This document shows, one piece after another, positions 1 to 5,048 of a stretch of 6,460 nucleotides of DNA. The notes under the pieces were generated by a model that saw only the letters and a list, made by a program, of their open reading frames with translations, made no database searches and was not told where the DNA came from. The stretch lies in the NCBI GenBank assembly GCA_903831165.1, contig CAIKWV010000077.1:1-6460 (forward strand). The letters are read 5' to 3'. The stretch is from an uncultured cyanobacterium. Lineage in GTDB: Bacteria > Cyanobacteriota > Cyanobacteriia > PCC-6307 > Cyanobiaceae. The first letter of the stretch is position 1. Each line of letters opens with the position of its first letter. Position numbers and translations under genes: made by a program.

Positions 1-25
1 GCAGGTCGGCGACCGTGAACTTCAT
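1..25 (-). CDS. First codons of a gene running off the left edge, possibly an RNB-family ribonuclease
   Basis: An ATG on the minus strand at 25-23 opens a frame reading MKFTVADL before the window ends. This N-terminus resembles what I remember for the RNase II/R (RNB-domain) protein of marine and freshwater picocyanobacteria, but eight residues cannot establish a family. The gene would lie downstream of the two GDT1-type genes on the same strand, separated by 166 bases. That spacing suggests its own promoter or a long leader rather than tight coupling. No Shine-Dalgarno sequence precedes the ATG; the same is true of both GDT1-type genes here. It could equally be a chance ATG. The call rests on N-terminal resemblance and on strand continuity with the cluster. 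Confidence 0.35.
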
Positions 26-114
26 CGGGATCGGGGTACTGGGGATGGGCTTGGATCCGGTTGTCGCAGCCGGTTGGGGCGAAGCTGGACACCGTGCTCA
101 GCGCGGGCTGATCC

Positions 115-138
115 GGCCTGGGGCACCTGGCCTGGGGC
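115..138. repeat. Tandem pair of a 10-base direct repeat in the spacer downstream of the GDT1 genes
   Basis: GGCCTGGGGC occurs at 115-124 and again at 129-138, a period of 14 bases. It lies in the 166-base spacer between the second GDT1-type gene and the presumed gene start at position 25. A 10-base perfect palindrome, ATCGGCCGAT, lies nearby at 170-179, just beyond the stop codon of the GDT1-type gene. No T-run follows it on the minus strand, so it is not a convincing intrinsic terminator. Function is unknown, and in GC-rich DNA such short repeats can arise by chance. Confidence 0.4.
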
Positions 139-191
139 GGGATCGCCCTGAGGAGCTGGGGAGCCGCCGATCGGCCGATATCAGCAGGACT

Positions 192-551
192 TTAGGGAGT
201 GGTCGGCTCCCGGTCCTGAGCCTCCACCGAGCCCGCCGCCGCTTCGGGCGATACGGGGGCGGGCTCGGCCTCAGCACTGGTGGCACTGGAGCGCAGGATC
301 AGCCGGGCGCCGATGATCAGAAAGCCCGCTGCCGCAGCAAGTTGCAGGCTGTTGGTGGGCACCACGCTGGAAAGGGAACCACCGGCAGCCGCGCCCACCA
401 GGCTGGCCAGCACCAGGGCAAACGAGCTGCCGGCAAACACCGCACCGGGGCGGTTGGAGGTGCCGCTGATGCTGACGATCGCCAGCTGGGTCTTGTCCCC
501 GAGTTCCGCGAGGAAGACGGTGACAAACGTGGAGGCCAGAAGAGCGAGCAT
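192..551 (-). CDS. Half-size GDT1/TMEM165 (UPF0016) family membrane protein, probable Mn2+ transporter subunit
   Basis: This is a 119-residue integral membrane protein with one copy of the UPF0016 signature, ELGDKTQ, at residues 16-22. Hydrophobic segments lie at about 2-15 (running into the motif), 36-57 and 70-87, which matches the three-helix half of this family. The tail from about residue 88 is rich in Ala, Glu, Pro and Ser and is probably soluble. Full-length family members (TMEM165, Gdt1, Synechocystis Mnx/Slr0615) carry two such halves with two ExGDKT motifs, and transport Mn2+ or Ca2+ out of the cytosol. Here the halves are separate genes: the partner lies upstream with a 13-base gap, so a heterodimer is the natural reading. 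The ATG at 551 has no clear Shine-Dalgarno, but the motif sits where expected from it. The family call is firm; the ion specificity is inferred. Confidence 0.93.
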   Translation of the reverse strand: MLALLASTFVTVFLAELGDKTQLAIVSISGTSNRPGAVFAGSSFALVLASLVGAAAGGSLSSVVPTNSLQLAAAAGFLIIGARLILRSSATSAEAEPAPVSPEAAAGSVEAQDREPTTP

Positions 552-564
552 GACGGCAGGGGTC

Positions 565-966
565 TCAGCTGAGGGCCTGGTGCAGGGGGGGGAACTGGAG
601 TACGGCCTGGCGACCCAGCCAGAGGCCGAGCGCCACCATCAGCAACCCCGCGGCCCGCTCCAGTTGCTCCGGCGCCATCACCCTGGAGAGCCAGCGGCCC
701 AGCAGAACACCCACGAGGCTGGAGCAGATCAGGGCCAGGGAGGCCCCGACGAAGACGACCCCGGGTCTGCCCGATTCGGCCGACAACAACAGGGCCGCCA
801 GCTGGGTCTTGTCGCCCAGCTCCGCCAGAAAGACCGTGGTGGCGGTGGAGAGGAACACCGCCCCCCAGCTGCCGGCCGAAGCGGAAGCGGCTGGAGCCTG
901 GGGACCGGGTTCGCCGGTTGGCTCCGCCTGGGAGGGCGCTCCCAGCGGATCGGGCAGCTCACTCAT
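565..966 (-). CDS. Half-size GDT1/TMEM165 (UPF0016) family membrane protein, partner of the adjacent gene
   Basis: This 133-residue protein has one UPF0016 motif, ELGDKTQ, at residues 49-55. Hydrophobic stretches lie at about 34-48, 68-90 and 105-120. The first 33 residues are rich in Pro, Ala, Glu and Ser and look disordered; the sister protein lacks such a leader. The start is the ATG at 966-964. An upstream in-frame ATG at 1059 would give 164 residues, but it would overlap the cysteine-cluster gene by almost 100 bases. The chosen start instead overlaps that gene's TGA in the classic ATGA arrangement, implying translational coupling. With the 119-residue neighbour it supplies the two acidic motifs that a complete cation/H+ exchanger of this family needs. 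Mn2+ export is the best guess in a cyanobacterium because characterised Mnx does this. A Ca2+ role cannot be excluded. Confidence 0.93.
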   Translation of the reverse strand: MSELPDPLGAPSQAEPTGEPGPQAPAASASAGSWGAVFLSTATTVFLAELGDKTQLAALLLSAESGRPGVVFVGASLALICSSLVGVLLGRWLSRVMAPEQLERAAGLLMVALGLWLGRQAVLQFPPLHQALS

Positions 967-1472
967 CGTCGCGGGCGAAGGGTGTGGCGAATGGCGCGAT
1001 TGAAGCGCCTCATCACCTTGCCACGCCCTCCCCACTCGCTGCGGATCTGCTGGCGGCAACAGGCGATCGCAAGGGCATCCGCTGGATCGCCGTCACCGAG
1101 GCTGAGCCCTGGTCGGCCCCTACCGGGAGCGGCTGGAGCGGGCTCCCCAACCTGATCTGGGCTGGTGCTACCCCCTCGGTCGCCATTCACCTTGCTGCTG
1201 TCGACGCCGGGTTCGGAGCTGTCATCGCCGCCGGTGCTGAACAGCCCCACCAGGTTGTCCACCCGGCAGAAGTCAGGCCGCTGCTCGTAGATGCGGCAGC
1301 GCCGGGAGCCGGTGTCGAAGTGAATGCACCAGCCATCCGGTCCCACCATCGCCAGGTAGGTCTGCTGTTGCTGGTCATTCAGGGCTTCGAGGGCCTCGCC
1401 GCGCAGGGCTGGGTCAAGGCGGCAACAGGCCCCACAGCCGCCGATGCATCGCCACTGCTCCTGGAGCTTCAT
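963..1472 (-). CDS. YkgJ/UPF0153-type cysteine-cluster protein, putative metal-binding
   Basis: The 169-residue protein has the pattern of YkgJ/UPF0153 proteins, which are thought to bind zinc or an iron-sulfur cluster. It has C9, C13, C16 and C17 (CIGGCGACC), then C49, C59 and C69 within the typical stretch ending RPDFCRV, and finally C138-C139 in ACCRQQI. The biochemical role of the family is not established. Between about residues 80 and 130 there is a Gly/Ser/Asp/Pro-rich insert with no cysteine, where I would expect a much shorter loop. The ATG at 1472 is preferred because it puts the first cysteine near residue 9, as I recall for the family, and because AGGCGG lies just upstream. An in-frame ATG at 1505 would add 11 residues. 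It is the first gene of the minus-strand cluster and its TGA overlaps the next ATG, so it is probably cotranscribed with the GDT1 pair. Confidence 0.88.
1063..1070. repeat. HIP1 octamer GCGATCGC
   Basis: This is a perfect copy of the highly iterated palindrome typical of many cyanobacterial genomes. It lies inside the 3' part of the cysteine-cluster gene, where it encodes part of the ALAIACC stretch. It supports the taxonomic assignment; its function is unsettled. Confidence 0.85.
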
Positions 1473-1530
1473 GCCGCCTGCTCGGTTCCGAGGCTGAGAG
1501 GCCATTCAGCCACGGCGTCCGCCGTCATGG

Positions 1531-1567
1531 GCGCCGGCGCTGTGACAAGCCGTCACAGTGGCGCTGT
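1531..1567. promoter_or_regulatory. Inverted repeat with flanking direct repeats between divergent ykgJ-type gene and psb30
   Basis: CTGTGAC at 1540-1546 and GTCACAG at 1552-1558 form a perfect 7-base inverted repeat around the spacer AAGCC. Just before it is the 10-base palindrome GCGCCGGCGC (1531-1540), and GGCGCTGT is repeated directly at 1536-1543 and 1560-1567. The repeat contains TGTGA and TCACA half-sites like those of CRP-family regulators, but 7 bases apart instead of the usual 6, so it is not a canonical site. It could be an operator for the divergent genes, or a hairpin in a leader transcript. No clear -10/-35 pair was identified next to it. The structure is certain; the function is inferred. 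Confidence 0.5.
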
Positions 1568-1636
1568 CTCGCCTCGGCTGCACGGGGCCGGCACCTTATG
1601 GTTCAGCTCGAGCGCCACCCGCACGAGCAAGACGTC

Positions 1637-1744
1637 ATGGGCATCGACTTTCATCTGATCGCCAACTTCGGAGCCCTGGCCCTGATCACTCTGGCCGGTC
1701 CCGCAGTGATCTTCATCCTTTTCTATCGCCGCGGCGCTCTCTAA
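1637..1744 (+). CDS. psb30: Photosystem II reaction centre protein Psb30 (Ycf12)
   Basis: This 35-residue protein starts [11 protein letters not shown] and ends FYRRGAL, which matches Psb30/Ycf12 of cyanobacteria closely. It has a single membrane-spanning helix at about residues 8-30 ([19 protein letters not shown] and on), followed by a short basic cytoplasmic end. In the PSII structure Psb30 sits at the periphery of the complex near cytochrome b559 and PsbJ; it helps stability and high-light performance but is not essential. The start at 1637 fits the family's length. An in-frame ATG at 1598 would add 13 polar residues ([13 protein letters not shown]) that the family does not have. Both starts have weak ribosome-binding sites. 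The gene stands alone, divergent from the cysteine-cluster gene and convergent with recJ, so it probably has its own promoter in 1506-1636. Confidence 0.95.
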
Positions 1745-1790
1745 GAACGCAGCGTCGGCACCTGGCAACTGTGAGCTGAGCCCCTCGCGA

Positions 1791-1813
1791 GTTTCCCTGC
1801 GGCTTAGGGAAGC
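1791..1813 (+). terminator. Hairpin downstream of psb30, possible transcript end
   Basis: GTTTCCCT (1791-1798) pairs with AGGGAAGC (1806-1813) over eight positions including one G-T, with the seven-base loop GCGGCTT. It begins 47 bases after the psb30 stop codon. No T-run follows, so it is not a canonical rho-independent terminator. Cyanobacteria lack Rho, and hairpins without a T-run are often found at their transcript ends, so a 3'-end stabilising or terminating role is plausible. The pairing is seen; the role is inferred. Confidence 0.4.
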
Positions 1814-2072
1814 CCTGGAGAACCCGACGGCCTTCTGACGCTGCGCTGGTCCAATCTCTGATCTCGCTGCCACTCCAGGCAGGCAGTGGTGGTTGGCCTG
1901 AGCTTCCACAGACCATTGGCCTTCTGGTTGCCTTGTGGGTTCAAACTTCGGGAGGTTCCCATGGTCTGGCTCCGGCATCCTGCTGTCCTGGGTCACTGCT
2001 GGGCCTCAAGTCCAGGGGTTGTTCTGCCGTTGAGCCAGGAACCATCCTCTGGAATCGGCGGGACCCCCAGGA

Positions 2073-2106
2073 CTGAACGGCCGTTGCTGAACGGGGTCTC
2101 TCCCCG
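2073..2106. repeat. Direct repeat, palindrome and GC hairpin downstream of recJ
   Basis: CTGAACGG occurs at 2073-2080 (with C2073) and at 2087-2094. The first copy runs into the perfect palindrome AACGGCCGTT (2076-2085) and the second into a hairpin with stem CGGGG/CCCCG and loop TCTCT (2092-2106). On the minus strand this lies about 125 bases beyond the recJ stop codon. It could mark the end of the recJ transcript, although only TTC follows the stem on that strand. It may instead be part of a dispersed element. The pattern is direct observation and the role is unknown. Confidence 0.4.
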
Positions 2107-2229
2107 GAGGCCGCACGAATTCGAAGCTGGTGCCCCCTGGTTTGAGATGGCGGGCAATCGTCGCTGCGTGACGGCACTCCGGGCTTCTGAAGCGAGCGGG
2201 CTCCATCGACCGGCAGCATGTTGTCGCGT

Positions 2230-4188
2230 TCAGAAAGACAGGCCCAGGGCCATGGCCGCCTCTCGGAACAAATCCTGCACGTAGGGGTGCCGCTGATCCG
2301 GCTGGTCGCTCGCCTCCAGGGCGTTCGCGGCCTGGGCCTTCGTCCCGCTGGCGACCGGCGCTTCGAGTTCCAGGCCAGCGGCGTTGCGGATCACCAGCCG
2401 ATCGCCCTGACGTCTGCACCAGTAGGTGCGTTGCTGCCGCTGCAGCACCACTTCGTCGCCGCCGCTGGCGCGCAGGCCGAGCAGCTCCAGCTGCAGGCGT
2501 TCTTCGCCCTGCCAGCGATCCAGGCGCAGGCGGTAGGCCACATCCAGGGGTCCCACCACCTGCTCGGGACCCTGCCAGCGCCAGGCCACGGCCCGCCGCT
2601 GCTGGCCCTGCTGCTCCAGCAGCAACTGCAGATGGCCGCCCCGCATTAACTTCTGGCTGACCACCCGGCAGCCGGCGCTCCAGAAGATCGGGGCGGGATG
2701 GCCGATGCCGAAGGGCTCGAGCCGGACCAGCTGCTGCCAGAACTCCCGATCGATTCGCTCCAGGCTGAGCAGGGCTTCCGGTTCCACCGTGCGACCGCCG
2801 CCACCTTCGGAGAGCCATTGCTGGGCCAGGGCTTCCAGCCGTTCATGCAGCTGACTGACCTGAGCGGCTTCGACGGTGAAGCCGCCGGCCGCGGGATGGC
2901 CGCCATGGCGCAACAGCAGCTCGCTGCAGGCGCTCAGGGCCCGGTCCACGGCGAAGCCGCTCGGGGCCCGCACCGAAGCCCGCAAGCGGCCGTTGCCCTC
3001 TCCCGCCAGCAGGGCCGCCGGCAGGCCGAAGCGGTCCACCAGCCGAGAGGCCACGATGCCGATCACGCCGTGATGCCAATGGCTCTGTGCCAGCAACAGG
3101 AACGCGGGTCGCTGGGGACCGTCGGCTTCAAGCAGGGCGAGGGCCTCCGCTTCGATCGCATCGCAGAGCCCCCGCCGCTGGCGATTCATCGTTTCGCAGC
3201 TGCGGGCCAGATCCAGGGCCTGGTCCTGGTCCTCGGTCGTCAACAGCTCCACCACCAGCAGCGGATCCCCGAGGCGACCGACGGCATTGATGCGCGGTGC
3301 CAGCTGGAAACCGACCGTCTCCGCATCCAGCGGCCGTTGTTCAATGCCGGCGATCTGTTGCAGCGCCTTCAGCCCGGGCAGGTTGCTACGGCCCAGATGG
3401 GGCAGCCCGTCCATCAGCCAGCGCCGGTTCACCCCGACCAGCGGCGCCATGTCGGCGATCGTGCCGATGCAGAACAGGTCCAGGGCGATCGCCAGGCCAT
3501 CCTGACGTTGGAGGCGTCGGCAGAGCCCCGAGGCCAGCACATGGGCGAGGCCGACACCGGCCAGGCCGCGGAACGGGGAGTCCGCAGGCGTGACCGCCGG
3601 ATGCAGCAGGGCCAGATGGGGCGGCAGCTCCGCCGGCAGGGTGTGGTGGTCGGTGAGGATCACCTCCAGCCCCAGCTCCTGAGCCCGATCGAGGGCCTCC
3701 CTGGCCGAAACGCCGTTGTCGACCGTGATCAGCAGCCCGATCCCCGCTGCGGCCAAACGGTCCACCATCGCCACATTGAGGCCGTAGCCCTCCGCCATGC
3801 GACTCGGAATGGCAGGGTGGGCGATGGCCCCCAGCCGCTGCAACACCCCGGCCAGCAGGGCGGTGCTGGTCATGCCATCGGCGTCGTAGTCGCCGCAGAT
3901 CGCCACGGTTTCCCCCTGGCGGCAGGCCTGCTCCAACCGTTGCTCCGCCCGCACCAGATCGGGAAAGTGCTGGCGCGGGTCCGGGGCTCCAGGCGGACTC
4001 AGCAGGGTCTCGATCGCCGCCGCACTGCGGTGGCCCCGGCGCCAGAGCACCGCCAGGAGTTCCGGTGGCAGCTCGAGCGTTCCGCCACCGGGGACCGCGC
4101 CGCTGGTCTCTGGGGGAAGGGAGCAGGGCAGCAGCCAGCGTTGCTCGTCGTGGGCGGGGAGCAACGGCTGACGGCAAGGCTGGTTCAT
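2230..4188 (-). CDS. recJ: Single-stranded-DNA-specific 5'-3' exonuclease RecJ
   Basis: This 652-residue protein has the RecJ architecture. The DHH domain shows DYDADG at 100-105, the EGYG turn at 133-136, TVDNG at 155-159, TDHH at 179-182 and IADMAPL at 244-250, which supply the metal-binding aspartates and histidines. The DHHA1 part shows PRINAVGR at 298-305, HWHHGVIGIVASRL at 370-383 and GGHPAAGGF at 429-437. An OB-type domain follows, with EPFGIGHPAPIFW at 491-503. A C-terminal part of about 60 residues (590-652) resembles the extension I recall in cyanobacterial RecJ. The enzyme degrades single-stranded DNA from 5' ends in recombinational repair, mismatch repair and stalled-fork processing. 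The ATG at 4188 is supported by AGGG at 4199-4196, seven bases upstream. The gene is monocistronic by layout: divergent from the cbbY-like gene and convergent with psb30. All catalytic motifs are present, so it should be active. Confidence 0.97.
   Translation of the reverse strand: MNQPCRQPLLPAHDEQRWLLPCSLPPETSGAVPGGGTLELPPELLAVLWRRGHRSAAAIETLLSPPGAPDPRQHFPDLVRAEQRLEQACRQGETVAICGDYDADGMTSTALLAGVLQRLGAIAHPAIPSRMAEGYGLNVAMVDRLAAAGIGLLITVDNGVSAREALDRAQELGLEVILTDHHTLPAELPPHLALLHPAVTPADSPFRGLAGVGLAHVLASGLCRRLQRQDGLAIALDLFCIGTIADMAPLVGVNRRWLMDGLPHLGRSNLPGLKALQQIAGIEQRPLDAETVGFQLAPRINAVGRLGDPLLVVELLTTEDQDQALDLARSCETMNRQRRGLCDAIEAEALALLEADGPQRPAFLLLAQSHWHHGVIGIVASRLVDRFGLPAALLAGEGNGRLRASVRAPSGFAVDRALSACSELLLRHGGHPAAGGFTVEAAQVSQLHERLEALAQQWLSEGGGGRTVEPEALLSLERIDREFWQQLVRLEPFGIGHPAPIFWSAGCRVVSQKLMRGGHLQLLLEQQGQQRRAVAWRWQGPEQVVGPLDVAYRLRLDRWQGEERLQLELLGLRASGGDEVVLQRQQRTYWCRRQGDRLVIRNAAGLELEAPVASGTKAQAANALEASDQPDQRHPYVQDLFREAAMALGLSF
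3485..3492. repeat. HIP1 octamer GCGATCGC
   Basis: This is the second perfect HIP1 copy in the window, inside recJ at the codons for GLAIALD. Two copies in 6.5 kb is well above chance for an 8-mer (roughly 0.1 to 0.4 expected, depending on base composition), though modest beside HIP1-rich genomes. Confidence 0.85.
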
Positions 4189-4271
4189 TGTGCGGCCCTG
4201 CAGGCGTGTGCGGCACCCTTAGCCTTCCCGGGCAGCGACATCCCGCGGCGGAGTTCCAACGGCTGGCATCC
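4189..4271. promoter_or_regulatory. Divergent promoter region between recJ and the cbbY-like gene
   Basis: These 83 bases separate two genes that start in opposite directions, so promoters for both are expected here or just inside the coding ends. The recJ ribosome-binding site (AGGG on the minus strand, 4199-4196) is visible. On the plus side GGAG occurs at 4250-4253, but 18 bases from the ATG, which is too far to act as a normal ribosome-binding site. I could not identify a credible -10 or -35 element in this GC-rich stretch. Confidence 0.4.
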
Positions 4272-5048
4272 ATGGGCAAGCGTCTCAAGGCCGTGTTCTG
4301 GGATGTCGATGGCACCCTGGCCGAAACGGAGATGACCGGCCATCGCCTGGCCTTCAATCGCGCCTTTGCCGAAGCTGGCTTGCCCTGGCATTGGGATGCC
4401 GTGACCTACCGCCGTTGGCTGAAGGTCCCCGGTGGCCGCGAGCGCATCGGTGCCTTCCTGGCGGAGGTCGAAGGCGAGCCGAGCGTGCCGGACCGCCTCG
4501 ATCAGCTGCAGGCCCGCAAGCAGGAGCATTACCGGGAGCTTGTAGCAGCCGGCGGCCTGGCACCGCGGGCCGGTGTGTTGCGCCTGCTGGCGGAGCTCGC
4601 TGCGGCCGGTGTCCCCCAGGCGATCGTGACCACCAGCGGCCGGAGTGCGGTTACAGCCTTGATGCAGGCCAGCTTCGGCGATCTGCAGGCCGCGTTCCGC
4701 TTCTGGATCTGCGGCGAGGATGTGGGCCGCAAAAAGCCCGACCCCGAGGCCTACCGGCTGGCGATGGAGCAGGTTCAGGTGGACCCAGACCAGATTCTGG
4801 TGCTGGAGGATTCGGCCCAGGGGCTGGCGGCTGCGCAGGCGGCCGGCCTCGGCACCCTGGTGACGCTCAGTCAGATGTCCGCGTCCGAGCCCGCGCCGGT
4901 GTTCGAGGCGGCGCGGGCGGTGCTGGATGGTCTGGGGGAGCCGGGGCAGCCGGCCGTGGTGTTGCGCGGTCCGACTTGCCCGGGCGGTCAGGTGACGCTG
5001 TCCTACCTGCAGGATCTGCTGCTCGAGCGGGAGCCCAGGGATGGTTGA
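4272..5048 (+). CDS. cbbY: CbbY-like HAD-superfamily phosphatase, probable xylulose-1,5-bisphosphate phosphatase
   Basis: This 258-residue protein is a HAD subfamily IA hydrolase. Motif I is DVDGTL with nucleophile D11 and acid D13; motif II is TTSGR at 120-124; motif III is the lysine pair K154-K155 in KKPDPEAY; motif IV is LEDSAQG with E179-D180. The cap region near the N-terminus (AETE, GHRLAFNRAF, GLPWHWD, then a GGRERI loop at 54-59) fits CbbY rather than generic phosphoglycolate phosphatase. Characterised CbbY enzymes remove xylulose-1,5-bisphosphate, a Rubisco misfire product that inhibits the enzyme. The ATG at 4272 puts motif I at the expected distance. Longer in-frame starts would run into recJ, and the ribosome-binding site is weak. 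The stop overlaps the ycf20-like start by eight bases. The HAD family is certain; the substrate is inferred from sequence resemblance, and a sugar-phosphate mutase is the main alternative. Confidence 0.85.
   Translation: MGKRLKAVFWDVDGTLAETEMTGHRLAFNRAFAEAGLPWHWDAVTYRRWLKVPGGRERIGAFLAEVEGEPSVPDRLDQLQARKQEHYRELVAAGGLAPRAGVLRLLAELAAAGVPQAIVTTSGRSAVTALMQASFGDLQAAFRFWICGEDVGRKKPDPEAYRLAMEQVQVDPDQILVLEDSAQGLAAAQAAGLGTLVTLSQMSASEPAPVFEAARAVLDGLGEPGQPAVVLRGPTCPGGQVTLSYLQDLLLEREPRDG

Larger units (their letters stand above)
1745..2229. other. Convergent intergenic region of 485 bases without a convincing gene
   Basis: This stretch lies between the stop codons of psb30 and recJ. Several frames are open, including a 66-residue minus-strand frame at 2006-2206 starting 23 bases past the recJ stop, a 92-residue minus frame at 1941-2219 and a plus frame from 1886. 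They overlap each other, have no Shine-Dalgarno sites, show no protein family I recognise and look compositionally random. The region is unusually rich in potential RNA structure: pairing of 1748-1756 with 1837-1845, a hairpin at 1791-1813, pairing of GTCCTGGG (1985-1992) with CCCAGGAC (2066-2073), a 10-base palindrome at 2076-2085 and a hairpin at 2092-2106. I did not recognise tmRNA, 6S, SRP or RNase P RNA. It may hold 3' untranslated regions, a small RNA, a dispersed repeat or a decayed gene. Confidence 0.6.

Noticed and set aside
280..1155. 291-codon plus-strand open frame across the GDT1 pair
   Set aside because: It is the complement of the two GDT1-type genes; the repeated segments in it are the antisense of the duplicated ELGDKTQ motif.
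1541..1557. Canonical CRP/SyCRP1 binding site
   Set aside because: The half-sites TGTGA and TCACA are present, but the spacing is 7 bases rather than 6. Kept only as an inverted repeat of unknown function.
1540..1558. NtcA binding site (GTA-N8-TAC)
   Set aside because: The spacing and the outer bases do not fit the NtcA consensus.
1925..1965. tRNA T-arm suggested by GGGTTCAAAC
   Set aside because: The flanking bases do not form a T stem, and no acceptor stem or anticodon arm could be placed around it.
1553..1996. 147-codon minus-strand frame opposite psb30
   Set aside because: It lies antisense to the well-recognised psb30, has no ribosome-binding site and resembles no known family.
1745..2229. 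tmRNA (one- or two-piece), 6S RNA, SRP RNA or RNase P RNA
   Set aside because: I looked for the cyanobacterial tag-peptide coding sequence, the SRP GGAAGCAG core and the tmRNA and RNase P 5' signatures and found none. 6S could not be judged by sequence alone.
2698..4335. 545-codon plus-strand open frame antisense to recJ
   Set aside because: The recJ frame has all its catalytic motifs. The antisense frame is Gln/Arg/Ala-rich with no recognisable domain, and long antisense frames are common in GC-rich genes.
3386..4357. 323-codon minus-strand frame overlapping the start of recJ
   Set aside because: It is an off-frame shadow of recJ, Pro/Gly/Arg-rich and with no domain.
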